From: Rickettsiales bacterium
Lineage (GTDB): Bacteria > Pseudomonadota > Alphaproteobacteria > Rickettsiales > JANQQO01
NCBI GenBank assembly: GCA_028289305.1
Contig: JANQQO010000227.1
Location: 1-13,297 of the forward strand
Reading direction: 5' to 3'
DNA length: 13,297 bases
In this document: positions 12,733 through 13,297 of the stretch, piece by piece
Numbering within the stretch: the first letter of the stretch is position 1
Layout of the letters: every line of letters starts with the position of its first letter
Notes under the pieces: model-generated
Told to the model about the DNA's origin: nothing
Database searches by the model: none
The model's input: only the letters and a program-made list of their open reading frames with translations
Position numbers and translations under genes: made by a program

Positions 12733-13297
12733 ATGGTAAAAATTACCCCTGAAAAACTCTTAAAAATGGATGATTATACCCTGGTGCGCACGCGCGAGGA
12801 GGCAACCGAGTTTTATATATTGCACGCGATTAAGGGATCAGGATTTACGCTGATTCTATACATCTTGGGAAGTGTGATTGGTACCGGCGAAAAGGCTACA
12901 GAAATGGGGCTTTTTGGAGGGGTTATTTATTGCTCCATTATCTGCTTTAATTTGGTGGAAGCGCGGATACGCCCAAAAGTGATGCCAACAAAGCTAAACA
13001 TGTTGCCGTGGGATCTGCTCAAATGGCGTGCATTCTGTATTATCCCAACATTTTTAGGGTTTTTAACGCCAGTGGTGGGAATGTTGCCAGTGGCGTGGGT
13101 GAGTATGCAGCGTTTTGGTGAGAATGCGCGCATGCCTGGAGAAGCTGTGACAAGTGCGGGGGCAGATGCGCCTAAGGATGAAGTGGCACAAGCGCCGGCA
13201 AGTGCACCCCCTACCCCGCAAGCAGCAGCTCCAGAAGCGACTGCGCCAGAAGCATCGACGGTGACTCCAGCGGCGATAACTCCGGCGGCGGTGGCAC
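12733..13297 (+). CDS. Membrane protein with Ala/Pro-rich tail, 3' end outside window
   Basis: The frame is open from ATG 12733 to the window edge (188 codons, no stop), so the gene is partial. AAGGAG lies seven bases before the ATG, a strong ribosome site. Residues 1-33 are soluble and charged (ITPEKLLKMDDYTLVRTREE). Hydrophobic segments follow at about 35-50, 57-76 and 98-124. After residue about 128 the chain becomes low-complexity and rich in Ala, Pro, Thr and Glu (for example APASAPPTPQAAAPEATAPE), a typical extended linker. I do not recognise the family. The tail may lead to another domain beyond the edge. The gene is divergent from the membrane protein at 12059-12607. Confidence 0.8.
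   Translation, partial: MVKITPEKLLKMDDYTLVRTREEATEFYILHAIKGSGFTLILYILGSVIGTGEKATEMGLFGGVIYCSIICFNLVEARIRPKVMPTKLNMLPWDLLKWRAFCIIPTFLGFLTPVVGMLPVAWVSMQRFGENARMPGEAVTSAGADAPKDEVAQAPASAPPTPQAAAPEATAPEASTVTPAAITPAAVA

Overview
The window looks like a chromosomal segment of an alphaproteobacterium of medium GC (about 50 to 54% in most genes I sampled). The lineage is inferred from the MarR-type regulator, which resembles LdtR of rhizobia and Liberibacter, from the TAXI-TRAP and universal-stress-protein pairing, and from MotA/MotB. I cannot name the genus.

Layout. From 62 to 10201 every gene is on the minus strand, in three apparent transcription units. (1) 4821 down to 62: an LdtR-like MarR regulator, a TAXI-type TRAP solute-binding protein, a fused TRAP permease with an extra periplasmic C-terminal module, and a universal stress protein. 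This is a tripartite-type solute importer with its own candidate sensor or regulators. (2) 7900 down to 4926: an SLC13/DASS-family permease with two TrkA-C domains, whose stop overlaps the start of a Tat-exported DctP/TakP-like solute-binding protein (ATGA overlap). No DctQ/DctM genes are present, so the pairing is unusual. (3) 10201 down to 8020: motA and motB, the flagellar stator. MotB carries a long acidic low-complexity tail after its OmpA domain.

The plus strand then carries a tRNA-Arg(CCT) at 10358-10434, an AlkB-family dioxygenase (10482-11090) and a chimeric protein (11151-12062). The chimera joins a short phage MuF-like minor-capsid motif (W-x-T ... H ... CRC) to an unrelated C-terminal domain. 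Hand-counted GC falls from about 54% to about 37% at this joint, as expected of a polymorphic-toxin cassette swap. It converges, with overlapping stop codons, on a four-helix membrane protein (12059-12607, minus) of about 41% GC that could be its immunity protein. A divergent membrane-protein gene with an Ala/Pro-rich tail (12733 onward) runs off the right edge.

The best candidates for something new are the MuF-fused putative toxin with its membrane neighbour, and the SLC13 permease coupled to a TRAP-type binding protein. No CRISPR array, complete insertion sequence or rRNA gene is visible. No intergenic gap exceeds 300 bases, and the longest gaps hold the promoter and repeat signals listed. 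All promoter and operator calls are by eye.
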